DNA of 64,000 nucleotides. Source: DASSUW01 sp963789005 (lineage in GTDB: Bacteria; Actinomycetota; Thermoleophilia; Solirubrobacterales; Solirubrobacteraceae). The DNA lies in contig CAWBIZ010000011.1 of NCBI GenBank assembly GCA_963789005.1, positions 1 through 64,000 of the forward strand. The letters are read 5' to 3'. Below, piece by piece: positions 25,358-34,180 of the stretch. Numbering within the stretch: position 1 is the first letter of the stretch; each line of letters begins with the position of its first letter. The notes below the pieces were generated by a model that was not told where the DNA came from, did no database searches, and was given only the letters and a program-made list of their open reading frames with translations. The position numbers and the translations under genes were made by a program.

Positions 25358-27444
25358 CGTCCACCCTGCCTCGCGCGCGCCTGCTCGTAGACCGCCGCCT
25401 CTTCGACGCAGGCCGCAGGATCGATCACGCCGAACCCGGTGTCGTTGCGCCACGCGAAGTCGTGGCCGGCGAGCGGGCGCGACGTGCTGCGCATGATCCC
25501 CTGGATCTGCGCCGACGTCAGCTTCGGCGCGATGGCGAGCATCAGGGCGGCCACACCGCAGACGTAGGGGCTGGCCATGCTTGTGCCCGTCATCGTGACC
25601 CACCGGCGCGTTCGATCGACCGCGCGCGCCGCGAGGATGTCGGTGCCGTCGGCGCCCACGTCAGGCTTGAAGCGGCCGTCGCGCGTGGGCCCGCGGCTCG
25701 ATGTGACGTTGGCCAGGTTGCGGCCGACGTCGACGTTGGCCACCGAGAGGATCCGCTCGGCGCAGGCGAGCGAGCTGATCATGCGGTCGTCGGTGTAGCT
25801 GCCGGGCGCGAAGAAGGACGGGTACCTCCATCTGCGCCCGCCGATGCCCGGCATGCGACGCGGGTCGTCGCGCTCGATCCAGGCGTCGTAGCGGCCGTCG
25901 CGGATCACGTCGCCGGTCAAGCGGACCTGCCACTCGCCGGCCGTGATCGGCCCGATCGCCTGCACGCCGTTCTCGACCGGGCCGAAGAAGGGGCTCAGCA
26001 CGATCGAGATCCGGTTGGCGCCGTTGGCCGGGTAGTAGGTCTCGCTGTGCACGCTCAGCACGGTGCCGTCGTCGAGGACCCGGTTGAGGATCGCGTCGCC
26101 CGGCACGACGGGGCCGATCCATGAGCCGCCGGGCGGCCGGACCTCGACGCTGATCCGGTCCTGCGGGCCGTACCAGATCTCCATCTCGTTCTCGGAGACG
26201 TCCGCCACCTCGTTCCCGCCGACGACCCAGCCCAGCTCGTGCCGAAGCCCGGTGGCGGCGAAGCGGGCCCCGGCGTGGATGCGGCCCATCGGCAGCCGGC
26301 GGTCGGTCGACGACGCGGGCTCGACCTGACCGGCGTTGCCGGCAGCGACCGCGACGCAGCGGCCTGGTGTGGTCAGCGCGTTGTCGATCCAGCGGGCCAT
26401 GGCGCTCGACGTGTCGTGGGCGTGGCCGTTCGTCCCGAGGCTGATGTTGATCGAGACCGGCAGCCCCTCGCGCGCCGCGAGCGCCAGCAGGTAGTCCACG
26501 GCATGGGCGATGCGGGTGGAGTCGTAGAAGCTCGACGAGGCAACCGTGTCTTCCGGCCGCAGGGCGACCAGCACGCCGGCGAGCTTCGCGTTGCGCGCGA
26601 CGCCGCGATTGCCGGCCGCGATCGAGGCGACATGGGTGCCGTGTGAGCCGACCATCATCGCCGACTGCGGCTCGAGGCTCGTGGCCGCCATGTTCAGCTT
26701 CTCGGCGGCCGCGATGGCGCTGTCCATGTCGTCCTTGAGGATCTCCCCGCCGTAGCCGAGGCCGTCGAACCGGCTGTCGCCGCGGCGCTTCGCGGGTGAC
26801 TGCCGGGCGGTGCCGCCCTGGTCCCAGATCGCGATCCACCGGGTCCCGTCGCGGTTGGTGAAGTCCTCGTGCGCGAAGTCGAAGCCGCCGACGTCGATGA
26901 TCCCGACGAGCACGTCGCGCCCGTAGCGGTGCTGCCGCCCTTGCGCCTCGATGCGGCGCAGGGAGCTGTCCGGCGCCCGCCCGCCGCCGGCGCCGACCTC
27001 GGGCTCGGGACCGCGCAACGTCTGGCCCGGCTCCAGGTAGGCCACCGCGTCGAGCGCGTGCAGCTCCTTCACCCTCGCTCCCGGCACCTCGACCGTCGCA
27101 GTGGCCAGCTTCCATCGCGCCCGGTTCGTGAGGCCCTCGACGTCGCGCCGCGCCTCGCGCCGGGCCTCGGGGTCGAGGTCCTCGCTGAGCTGCACGAAGA
27201 GACTGACGTCGACGGCCGGAGGGCTCGGGTTCTCCGGCAGCTTGCCCTTGAGCTCGATCACGTCCGCGCGCGTGAGCAGCCGCACCGCCGACGGCGGCGC
27301 GGCAGCCCGAGGCGTGGCGACGGAGCCCGACTGCGCGGCCCGGCAGACGTTTACGTCGGTCGAGCCGTCCAGGATGATGTCGAGCATCGGCGCCATCCGC
27401 TGCACGACGCCGCCGAATCCGGCCTTCGGGGCTCCGCTACGCAT
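25354..27444 (-). CDS. Subtilisin-family (S8) serine protease
   Basis: This 696-residue protease has no signal peptide. Residues 80-143 look like an I9-type inhibitory propeptide. The catalytic triad is Asp185 (VGIIDVGGFDF), His272 (GSHGTHVASIAAG) and Ser in TMTGTSMASPYVCGV near residue 630; the AAGNAG oxyanion segment is also present. A long insert between His and Ser (about 400-560) is beta-rich and resembles a C2- or jelly-roll-like extra domain. It starts at ATG 27444 (or the preceding GTG). The gene leads an operon with the MBL hydrolase and tyrosinase. Lack of an export signal suggests an intracellular role or secretion by another route. Confidence 0.85.
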   Translation of the reverse strand: MRSGAPKAGFGGVVQRMAPMLDIILDGSTDVNVCRAAQSGSVATPRAAAPPSAVRLLTRADVIELKGKLPENPSPPAVDVSLFVQLSEDLDPEARREARRDVEGLTNRARWKLATATVEVPGARVKELHALDAVAYLEPGQTLRGPEPEVGAGGGRAPDSSLRRIEAQGRQHRYGRDVLVGIIDVGGFDFAHEDFTNRDGTRWIAIWDQGGTARQSPAKRRGDSRFDGLGYGGEILKDDMDSAIAAAEKLNMAATSLEPQSAMMVGSHGTHVASIAAGNRGVARNAKLAGVLVALRPEDTVASSSFYDSTRIAHAVDYLLALAAREGLPVSINISLGTNGHAHDTSSAMARWIDNALTTPGRCVAVAAGNAGQVEPASSTDRRLPMGRIHAGARFAATGLRHELGWVVGGNEVADVSENEMEIWYGPQDRISVEVRPPGGSWIGPVVPGDAILNRVLDDGTVLSVHSETYYPANGANRISIVLSPFFGPVENGVQAIGPITAGEWQVRLTGDVIRDGRYDAWIERDDPRRMPGIGGRRWRYPSFFAPGSYTDDRMISSLACAERILSVANVDVGRNLANVTSSRGPTRDGRFKPDVGADGTDILAARAVDRTRRWVTMTGTSMASPYVCGVAALMLAIAPKLTSAQIQGIMRSTSRPLAGHDFAWRNDTGFGVIDPAACVEEAAVYEQARARQGGR

Positions 27445-27514
27445 CACTGCCGATCGTCTGCCGTCCGACGCCCTTTGTCAAGATCGTTCAGCGGTTAGCG
27501 TTCCATTTGCGCCC

Positions 27515-27625
27515 ATGTGGGACGACGTCGTCGAGACGGGGCTGCGGTTCCCCGAGGTCGAGCCGGACACCTCCTTCCGCACGCCCGCGCTGAAGGTCCG
27601 GGGCAAGAATGCCGTCGTCACCGAA
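27515..27625 (+). pseudogene. YjbR/MmcQ-like N-terminal remnant
   Basis: The first 36 codons read MWDDVVETGLRFPEVEPDTS then FRTPALKVRGKN, the typical start of a YjbR/MmcQ-fold protein. The rest of the domain (about 80 residues) is absent and the frame runs into unrelated sequence. It is a truncated fragment between the subtilase gene and the SDR remnant. Confidence 0.55.
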
Positions 27626-27875
27626 TCGGCCGACACACCGCCACCCGGCGGGGCGTCGGAGGTGGAGGGCCGGGACGCGGTCGCGGCGCTGGTCGTCGCG
27701 CCGCTGGATGTCGTGCCGTCTGAGCTGCCGGTGAAGCCGGCGACGCCTATGTCGATCAGGACGGTGGCGACTTCAGCAGCAGCGAGGTTCTTGATGTTGG
27801 TCATGCGACGCATCGTCGCCGCGCAACCGCAGCGCGACCTGTTGAGAACCTGGGACGTGGCTGAGAGCCGCCGCC

Positions 27876-28070
27876 TCAGGCACGACGCTTCGAGGCGTTG
27901 TACACCGCCTGGAAGCTGCCTGGCATCGTCGAGGCGATCGACGACGTGAAGAGGATCCGGCCCTCGCCACGCGCCGCCATGTCGCGGACGACGTGCTTGG
28001 CCAGCTCGAGTCCGATCCCGGTCGACGCACCGGTGACCAGAGCCAGCGGCCTGGAGGATGAAGTGCTCAT
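27876..28070 (-). pseudogene. Short-chain dehydrogenase remnant with internal deletion
   Basis: The 64-residue frame joins an SDR N-terminus (PLALVTGASTGIGLELAK, the cofactor motif TGxxxGIG) directly to the SDR active-site strand (VVRDMAARGEGRILFTSSIA, then YNASK with the catalytic Tyr and Lys). About 95 residues between them are missing, and the protein stops right after YNASK. In intact relatives both junction points carry an 'LAK' segment, so deletion between short repeats is likely. It is non-functional. The remaining bases of 27626-27875 hold nothing I recognise. Confidence 0.65.
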
Positions 28071-28186
28071 GCCGGACCAGCTTCCCGATCCTCGTCGGGC
28101 CCAAGGGATCGCGTTCAGCGTTCGAACTCAGATCCCTCCGCCGCGGGCGCTTCCCGGGCCGGTCGACCGGGTAGCAAGCCGACCAG

Positions 28187-29062
28187 ATGTCAGATCAGGA
28201 CCCGACGCAGGCGCAGCCGACACCGCCCTTCCCCGAGCAGGAGCAGGAGCCGCCCGGCACCGACGCCGAGATGCGCCCGCGCGCCGATCACGGCGAAGAC
28301 AGCTACGTCGGGCACGAGCGCTTGAAGGACAGGGTCGCGCTCATCACGGGCGCCGACTCGGGCATCGGCCGGGCCGTCGCGATCGCGTTCGCGCGCGAGG
28401 GCGCGGACGTTCTGTGCTCGTACTGGAAGGAGGACGAGGACGCGGCCGAGACGCGAACGCTCGTCGAGGCCGCAGGTCGGCGCTGCGTGACCGTCGCGGG
28501 CGACATCGGTGATCGCCAGCACTGCCGCGCGCTGGTCGAGCGCGCGATGGACGAGCTGGGCGGCCTCGACGTCCTCGTCAACAACGCCGCCTACCAGATG
28601 TCCTACGACTCGTTCCTCGACATCCCGCCGGATGAGATCGAGTTCGTGTTCCGTACCAACGTGATCGCGATGTTCCACCTCTGCCAGGCGGCGGTCCCCC
28701 ACATGCGCGAGGGATCGACGATCATCAACACCACGTCGATCCAGGCCGCGCAGCCGAGCCCGCAGCTGCTGCACTACGCCGCCACCAAGGGCGCCATCAG
28801 CACGTTCACCAAGGGACTCGCCCAGGAGCTGGCCGAACGCGGGATCCGCGTGAACGCCGTTGCTCCAGGCCCGATCTGGACGCCGCTGGTGGTGATGAGC
28901 TTCCCGGCCGACAAGAACGCCGAGTTCGGCGCCGACACGCCGCTCGGCCGGCCAGGACAGCCCGGCGAGCTGGCCCCGCTCTACGTCTTCCTGGCCACCG
29001 ACGACTCGAGCTACATCAGCGGAGAGGTCGTCGGCGCCACCGGCGGCAAACCGCTGCACTGA
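28187..29062 (+). CDS. SDR-family oxidoreductase (YhdG/YghA-like)
   Basis: The 291-residue protein has the long N-terminal extension typical of the YghA/GsiB-linked SDR group (PEQEQEPPGTDAEMRPRADH). It has the cofactor motif TGADSGIGRAVAIAFA at about 54-69, NNAAY, the active-site Ser in NTTSIQA and YAATK as catalytic Tyr/Lys. The ending SGEVVGATGGKPLH is standard. It reduces or oxidises an aldehyde or alcohol with NAD(P)H. These proteins are often general-stress induced. It stands alone; the segment upstream contains gene remnants. Confidence 0.88.
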   Translation: MSDQDPTQAQPTPPFPEQEQEPPGTDAEMRPRADHGEDSYVGHERLKDRVALITGADSGIGRAVAIAFAREGADVLCSYWKEDEDAAETRTLVEAAGRRCVTVAGDIGDRQHCRALVERAMDELGGLDVLVNNAAYQMSYDSFLDIPPDEIEFVFRTNVIAMFHLCQAAVPHMREGSTIINTTSIQAAQPSPQLLHYAATKGAISTFTKGLAQELAERGIRVNAVAPGPIWTPLVVMSFPADKNAEFGADTPLGRPGQPGELAPLYVFLATDDSSYISGEVVGATGGKPLH

Positions 29063-29101
29063 CGGAGCCGGCGCTCGCCGCTTTCCGCGAGCACGAGCGT
29101 T

Positions 29102-29557
29102 CTAGCCGGGTCCGCCGCCGTCATTCGAACGGCTGGGTCCTCTGCCGTCATTCGAACGGCTGGGTCCCCTGCCGTCATTCGACAGGCCCGACTCGATCGG
29201 CTCGAGCGCGAAGACCTCGAACACGACGGCCGCGTCGGGATCGATCGCGCTCGCGAACGCGCGCACCTTGCGATAGAGGATCTCCTCGAGGGCGCGGATG
29301 AACTTGTCGCTGGTGGCGACCTGAAGGAACATCCGCGTCTCACGGACCCGCTGCTGTTCGCCCATGTCGACCATCGCCCGCTCGCCCGCAAGCAGTGCGT
29401 CCTCGAGCGTGCACACCACCGTATCGGGGCCGGCGAAGTCGGTGCGCGCGCTCGTGGGGCCTCGTCCGAACTGCTCCTTGTGGAGCTTGACCATCGCGTT
29501 CGATAAGGCCGCGAGCGCAACGGTGCGAGCTCGCTGCTCCGTGGGGGCCTCCGACAT
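29102..29557 (-). CDS. DUF2294 (MpsC-like) protein with C-terminal repeats
   Basis: The 151-residue protein begins with a DUF2294 domain (LSNAMVKLHKEQFGRGPTSA, LEDALLAGERAMVDMGEQ, TRMFLQVATSDKFIRALEEI), a family once linked to a membrane-potential-generating system. The last 27 residues are three SNDGRGPSR-type repeats encoded by 27-base tandem repeats. The tail is unusual for the family and likely disordered. The ATG is chosen by homology; the ribosome-binding site is weak. Confidence 0.75.
   Translation of the reverse strand: MSEAPTEQRARTVALAALSNAMVKLHKEQFGRGPTSARTDFAGPDTVVCTLEDALLAGERAMVDMGEQQRVRETRMFLQVATSDKFIRALEEILYRKVRAFASAIDPDAAVVFEVFALEPIESGLSNDGRGPSRSNDGRGPSRSNDGGGPG
29117..29184. 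repeat. 27-bp tandem repeat inside the DUF2294 gene
   Basis: Units begin GCCGTCATTCGAACGG at 29117, 29144 and 29171, giving two full copies and a partial third. The period of 27 keeps the reading frame and adds nine residues per unit. Near identity between copies suggests recent expansion. Confidence 0.85.
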
Positions 29558-29667
29558 GACTGACTCGCGATCGTCTTCCTCGAGGACGGAATCGCGAGCA
29601 AGCGGAGGAAGCGCGAGAACCCACAGGCGACGACTACCTGCCAGAGCTTACGCCCCGCATCGCCTCT

Positions 29668-30096
29668 CTACAGCTCGGAGCCCGAGCGCCGCCTGTGTGT
29701 GAGCTCGGCCGGCTCCACGAACGGAAGCCGCTCGCTCAGGCCGGCGACCTCGAGGGCGCGCTGCACGTTGGCAGGCCCCTCGATGATCCCGAGCTCCCAG
29801 CCATCGGCTGCCGACGCTGCCTGCGCCTCCAGCAGGAGGTGCATGACGCTCGAATCCAGGAACGTGACGTCTCGTAGGTCGAGGACCACACACGCGAAAC
29901 CGGCGCGCGTGAGCTCGCCCAGCTGGGCGCGCACGACGCCGACCGTGTCGCAGTCGATCTCCCCGACCGGACACACGCGAACCAGGTCGCGCTCGGGGCG
30001 AACGTCAACGCTGAAGGCGGGCGGCAGCGCTCCGTCACGAACCCGGGCATGGGCGACGCCACTGAGCAGAGGAGACCGTGAGCGATGGTGCACCAT
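29668..30096 (-). CDS. STAS-domain anti-sigma factor antagonist
   Basis: The 142-residue protein is a single STAS domain: VRVCPVGEIDCDTVG, then VVLDLRDVTFLDSSVMHLLL with the phosphorylatable Ser82/83, and GPANVQRALEVAGLSERLPF. Such proteins bind anti-sigma kinases in their unphosphorylated form and release a sigma factor. The start has GGAGG three to four bases upstream. No RsbW-type kinase or SigB-type sigma gene is adjacent, so its partner is elsewhere. Confidence 0.85.
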   Translation of the reverse strand: MVHHRSRSPLLSGVAHARVRDGALPPAFSVDVRPERDLVRVCPVGEIDCDTVGVVRAQLGELTRAGFACVVLDLRDVTFLDSSVMHLLLEAQAASAADGWELGIIEGPANVQRALEVAGLSERLPFVEPAELTHRRRSGSEL

Positions 30097-30331
30097 GCAC
30101 CTCCAGGTTCTCTTCGACCCGGCCCAGCTCGTGCTCCGCCACGGGATCCGAACCTTCCCGGCGTTTCAGCCAGTCCTTCGCCTCACCCAGGGGCGCTGCG
30201 TGAACCTGCCACGAAGACTACCCGCCCGGCAGCGGCCGCAACAACCCGCCGCGCACTCAGGAGGAGCGCCGCACGCCTGCCTGCATGCTCCTCGCCCGCC
30301 CGCAAGCGGATCGCCTGGAGTGCCATTGTCA

Positions 30332-30358
30332 TGTCACAGACCCAGCCGCTATCCGGTC
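30332..30358 (+). promoter_or_regulatory. ECF41-type promoter, copy A
   Basis: TGTCACA at 30332-30338, 16 bases, then GGTC at 30355-30358; the ATG of the hydrolase is 73 bases further on. The same arrangement occurs at 33297 and 38581. The known ECF41 promoter, as I recall it, is TGTCACA-N16-CGTC. About 80 bases from this site into the leader are also similar to copy B. The rest of 30097-30431 holds no gene. Confidence 0.75.
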
Positions 30359-30431
30359 CTCGCTAGTGCACCACCGATCACGCCATCCAGCGTGACTCGG
30401 GATCACAACGCCACGAACGAAAGGGCGGCCC

Positions 30432-31253
30432 ATGAGTCCTGCCACGTCCACGCCTGACACGATCGTCCTGGTCCACGGCTTCTGGGTCACACCCCGCAGC
30501 TGGGAGCACTGGATCGAGCGCTACGAGGCCAAGGGGCTGCGCGTGATCGCCCCCGCCTACCCGGGGTTCGAGGTCGAGGTCGAGGCGCTGAACGCCGACA
30601 CGACGCCGATCGAGCAGCTGAAGGTCCCGGCGATCATGGAGCGCCTCGAGGCGATCGTCGGCGAGCTCGACTCGCCTCCGATCGTCATCGGCCACTCCGC
30701 CGGCGGCGTGTTCACCCAGATCCTGCTCGACCACGGCTTCGGCGCCGCCGGCGTGGCGATCAACTCGGCGCCGACCGAGGGCGTCAAGCGGATCCCGCTG
30801 TCGCAGGTGCGCGCCAGCTTCCCGGTGCTCAAGAACCCGGCGAACCGCCACAAGGCCGTCGGCCTCACCTTCGAGCAATGGAGCTACACGTTCACCAACG
30901 GCCTCCCCGAGGACGAGTCGCGGCGGCTGTACGAGCGCTACCACGTGCCCGCGTCCGGCGAGGTCTTCTGGGGCAGCGCGCTCGCGAACATCCACCCCGG
31001 CAAGGACGAGACCTGGGTGAACTACGACAACGAGGAGCGCGCGCCGCTGCTGTTCATCTCCGGCAGCGACGACCACCTGATGCCGCCGTCGATCCAGCGC
31101 TCGAACGCAAAGCACTACGGCGACGACGTCGTCACCGAGGTCAAGGAGTTCGAGGGACCGCACCTGCTGCCCGCGTCGCCGGGCTGGGAGAAGGTCGCCG
31201 ACTACGCCCTCGACTGGGCGCGCGAGCACGCGGCGCTGCCGAGCGCCCGCTGA
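30432..31253 (+). CDS. Alpha/beta hydrolase
   Basis: The 273-residue protein has the oxyanion motif HGFW, nucleophile Ser in IGHSAGGVF (near residue 86), an acid in LLFISGSDDHLMP and the catalytic His in EGPHLLP. It has no signal peptide. This family includes esterases and non-haem-type perhydrolase relatives; the substrate is not inferable. GAAAGGG upstream of the ATG is the ribosome-binding site. It is controlled by one of three ECF41-like promoters, so it likely belongs to that sigma factor's regulon. Confidence 0.85.
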   Translation: MSPATSTPDTIVLVHGFWVTPRSWEHWIERYEAKGLRVIAPAYPGFEVEVEALNADTTPIEQLKVPAIMERLEAIVGELDSPPIVIGHSAGGVFTQILLDHGFGAAGVAINSAPTEGVKRIPLSQVRASFPVLKNPANRHKAVGLTFEQWSYTFTNGLPEDESRRLYERYHVPASGEVFWGSALANIHPGKDETWVNYDNEERAPLLFISGSDDHLMPPSIQRSNAKHYGDDVVTEVKEFEGPHLLPASPGWEKVADYALDWAREHAALPSAR

Positions 31254-31359
31254 GAGGCGTTCTGAGCTTGTGGTTGTGCGCGGGACGGTAGTCCCAGCGC
31301 TCCCCGGGGGGTGCAGACCAGGGCATTTCACGGGCGCGACGTGGTGGCGAGAGGCGCAG

Positions 31360-31385
31360 GATCTAGTTGCCCACACAACTAGATC
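31360..31385. promoter_or_regulatory. Perfect 10-bp inverted repeat, operator candidate
   Basis: GATCTAGTTG at 31360-31369 and its exact reverse complement CAACTAGATC at 31376-31385 are separated by CCCACA. It lies 18 bases before the ATG of the epoxide hydrolase-like gene, just before the ribosome-binding site. No T-run follows, so an operator for a TetR- or MarR-type repressor is more likely than a terminator. No such regulator is adjacent. Confidence 0.65.
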
Positions 31386-31403
31386 TCTTGAGAGGAGATC
31401 GTC

Positions 31404-32331
31404 ATGACCACCACGACACCCGATACCTTCACCAGCCCGGCGATCGACGCCGGCAGCGGCCTTCGCGAGGGCTACGCCGAGATCGGCGACGTGGAGTTGC
31501 ACTACGTCGAGGCCGGCGACGGGCCACTGGTCGTCCTGCTGCACGGCTTCCCGGAGTTCTGGTACGGCTGGCGGCAGCAGATCGCACCGCTCGTGAAGGC
31601 GGGCTTCCGCGTCGTCGCGCCCGACCTGCGCGGCTACAACCTGTCGTCGAAGCCGGACGGCTACGCCGCCTACACCGCCGACAAGCTCGCCGGCGACATC
31701 CGCGGTCTCATCCGCGAGCTCGGTGCCGAGTCCGCGATGGTCGTCGGTCACGACTGGGGCGGAACCGTCGCGTGGACGCTGGCGGCGAACCACCCGGAGG
31801 TCGTCGACCGCCTCGTCATCCTGAACGCGGCCCATCCGCGGCGGCTGAACGAAGGACTGCGCAACCCGCGTCAGCTCCTGAGGAGCTGGTACTTCTTCTA
31901 CTTCCAGTTCCCGAAGCTGCCCGAGCGCCGTGCGCGCCGCAGGCACTGGCGGTTCTTCAAGCGCTTCCTGCGCGACGCCCGCCCGCCGTACACGGCGGAG
32001 GAGATCGATCGCTACGTCGAGGCGTGGTCCCAGCCAGGCGCGGCGAAGGCGATGATCGACTACTACCGCGCCGCGGTGCGGCTGTCGTCGAAGCAGGGCG
32101 AGCTTCGCCCCGATCTCGGCGCCCACCCTGGTCATCTGGGGGCAGGGCGATCGCTACCTCGGCCCCAAGCTCGCCGAGCCGCACCACGAGGACGTGCCCA
32201 ACCTCGACCGGGTCGAGCGCCTGCCCGACGCGTCCCACTGGGTCCACCACGACGAGGCCGAGCGCGTGAACGAGCTGCTCGTCGACTTCCTCGCCCCCGG
32301 CCGCGGGAGCCAGAACGGCCGCATGACGTAG
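31404..32331 (+). CDS. Alpha/beta hydrolase, epoxide hydrolase type (one frameshift)
   Basis: The protein has LLHGFPEFWYGWR (oxyanion hole HGFP), the nucleophile Asp in VVGHDWGGTVAWTL, and DLRGYNLSSKP, all typical of soluble epoxide hydrolases and haloalkane dehalogenase relatives. Near 32100 the frame shifts; it then continues as APTLVIWGQGDRYLGPKLAE and ends with the catalytic His in LPDASHWVHHDEAERVN. Reconstructed length is about 309 residues. The start follows GAGAGGAG. A perfect palindrome upstream suggests dedicated control, and a strong hairpin terminates the transcript. Confidence 0.82.
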
Positions 32332-32370
32332 CCGCCCGACGCACCGACAGCAGCAGGGCACAGAAAAACG

Positions 32371-32403
32371 TGGGCCGCCACCGGCGACGCCGGTGGCGGC
32401 CCA
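32371..32403. terminator. Strong GC-rich hairpin
   Basis: TGGGCCGCCACCGGC at 32371-32385 pairs perfectly with 32389-32403 over 15 bases with a GAC loop. It lies 40 bases after the hydrolase stop. The T-run is absent, as is common in high-GC genomes, though an A-run precedes the stem. Confidence 0.75.
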
Positions 32404-32461
32404 CTCCGCGTTCCGGCACCATCGGAGAACGCGCAGGTCCGATTCGAGGAAGGAGTTGTCC

Positions 32462-33281
32462 GTGGTCTTCGAGACGCTCACCGTGCGCACGGAAGGGGCC
32501 GTTCTGTTCGTGGAGATCGCGGCCCCGCCCATGAACCTTCTGGGGCCCGAGCTGGTCCGCGATCTGGTCTCCCTCATTCAGCGAGCCGAGGCCGACGACG
32601 CCGTCCAGGTGCTCGTGTTCACGAGCGCCGACCCCGACTACTTCATCTCCCACGTCGACGTGACCCGGATCGATGAGTACCGGGCGGAGGCGGCGAAGCT
32701 GACCGGCGAAGCGTCGATCGCCCTCCTGTTTCGCCATCTGAGCGCAAGCCGCCTCGTCACCATCGCGCAGATCGAGGGTCGCGTCCGCGGCGCCGGCAGC
32801 GAGTTCGTGCTGGCGTGCGACATGCGCTTCGCCGCGCGAGAGTCAGCGATCTTCGGCCAGTTCGAGCCGGCGTTCGGTGCTGATCCCCGGCGGGGGCGCC
32901 GTCCAGCACCTCACGCGCCTCATGGGCCGCGCCCGGGCGCTCGAGGTCATGTTGAGCGCGGAGGACTACGACGCGGAGCTGGCCGAACGGTACGGCTGGA
33001 TCAACCGAGCGCTGCCCGCCGACGAGCTCGGCGAGTTCGTCCGATCGCTCGCGCATCGGATCGCCGGGTTCCCCGCCGCCGGCCATGCCGCGGTCAAGGA
33101 CCGGGTCAACGCGATCGCGCTCGCGCCGGCCGAGGACTTCCGTCGCGATTCCGATCTCTTCGGCGAGGGCGTGCGCGATCCCGAGGCGCAGAGCCGGATC
33201 CAGGCCGCGATGGAGCGCGGCTTCCAGACCCGCGACGCGGAAATGGCCCTGGCCCGGATGCTCGGCCAGTTGGTCGACTGA
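32462..33281 (+). CDS. Enoyl-CoA hydratase/isomerase family protein (one frameshift)
   Basis: GTG start after AAGGAG. The crotonase fold is seen in MNLLGPELVRDLVSLIQRA, QVLVFTSADPDYFISHVDV, and IEGRVRGAGSEFVLACDMRF (oxyanion-hole glycine). A one-base shift near 32877 separates FGQFEPAFG from LIPGGGAVQHLTRLMGRARA, after which the C-terminal half runs to the stop. Reconstructed length is about 273 residues. The usual catalytic Glu positions are not both clear, so a hydratase activity is not certain; it may be an isomerase- or hydrolase-type crotonase. Confidence 0.75.
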
Positions 33282-33296
33282 CAGGTTGTGAGGAAC

Positions 33297-33323
33297 TGTC
33301 ACAGGTCCAGGCGCTATCCGGTC
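33297..33323 (+). promoter_or_regulatory. ECF41-type promoter, copy B
   Basis: TGTCACA at 33297-33303, 16 bases, GGTC at 33320-33323; the ATG of the NmrA-like gene is 66 bases further on. The spacer and leader are closely similar to copy A (shared GCGCTATCC / GCTATCC, CACCGATCACGCC, GTGACTCGG). Confidence 0.75.
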
Positions 33324-33389
33324 TTCGTCAGTGCAGCACCGATCACGCCGGCCAGGGTGACTCGGAATCACACGAGCGAAAGGCACGAC

Positions 33390-34143
33390 ATGAAGATCGT
33401 CGTCATCGGCGGCAACGGGCTCATCGGATCGAAGCTCGTGACCAAGCTGGGCGAGCACGGGCACGACGCCGTCGCCGCCGACCGGCGACCGGCGTCAACA
33501 CGCTCACGGGCGAAGGGCTCGACGAGGCGGTCGAGGGCGCCTCGGTGGTCGTGGACGTCTCGAACTCCCCGTCGTTCGAGGACGCCGCGGTGATGGAGTT
33601 CTTCAAGACGTCGACCGGCAACCTCCTCGCCGCGGAGGCGGCCGCGGGCGTGGGGCATCACGTGGCGCTGTCGGTCGTCGGCACCGATCGGCTGACGGAG
33701 AGCGGATACTTCCGCGCGAAGCTCGCGCAGGAGAAGCTGATCGAAGGGTCCTCGATCCCGTACTCGATCGTGCACGCGACGCAGTTCTACGAGTTCATGA
33801 AGCGGATCGCCGCGGACGCGACCGACGGCAACACCGTCCGCCTCCCGCCAGCGCTGATCCAGCCGATGGCCGCCGACGACGTCGCGAGCGCGGTCGGCCG
33901 GGTCGCGGTCGGCGCGCCGCTCAACGGGATGGTGGAGGTCGCCGGGCCCGAGCAGTTCCGCCTCGACGAGCTGATCCGTGGCGTGCTGACGAAGCGCGAC
34001 GATCCGCGCGAGGTCGTCACCGACCCGGAGGCGCGCTACTTCGGCATCAACCCCAGCGAGCGAGCGCTCCTCCCGGTCCCGACGCCCGCCTGGCCGAGAC
34101 CCGCTTCAGCGACTGGCTCACACAGCAGCTGGCGACCGCGTAG
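33390..34143 (+). CDS. NmrA-like NAD(P)-binding epimerase/reductase (two frameshifts)
   Basis: The protein opens MKIVVIGGNGLIGSKLVTKL with a GxxGxxG dinucleotide site. After a shift near 33485 it continues TGVNTLTGEGLDEAVEGASV, VVVDVSNSPSFED and HHVALSVVGTDRLTESGYFR (the YFRAK stretch holds the Tyr-x3-Lys equivalent). A second shift near 34075 leads to RLAETRFSDWLTQQLATA. Reconstructed length is about 250 residues. Atypical SDRs of this kind act as epimerases or quinone reductases. ECF41 sigma factors typically control carboxymuconolactone decarboxylases, oxidoreductases or epimerases, and this gene carries a matching promoter. Confidence 0.8.
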
Positions 34144-34180
34144 CGCCGCGTACCGACCTTCAAGCCTCGCGTCGACTTCG

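Noticed and set aside
29117..29184. CRISPR-like direct repeats
   Set aside because: The units are contiguous without spacers, have a 27-base coding period and lie inside a conserved gene.
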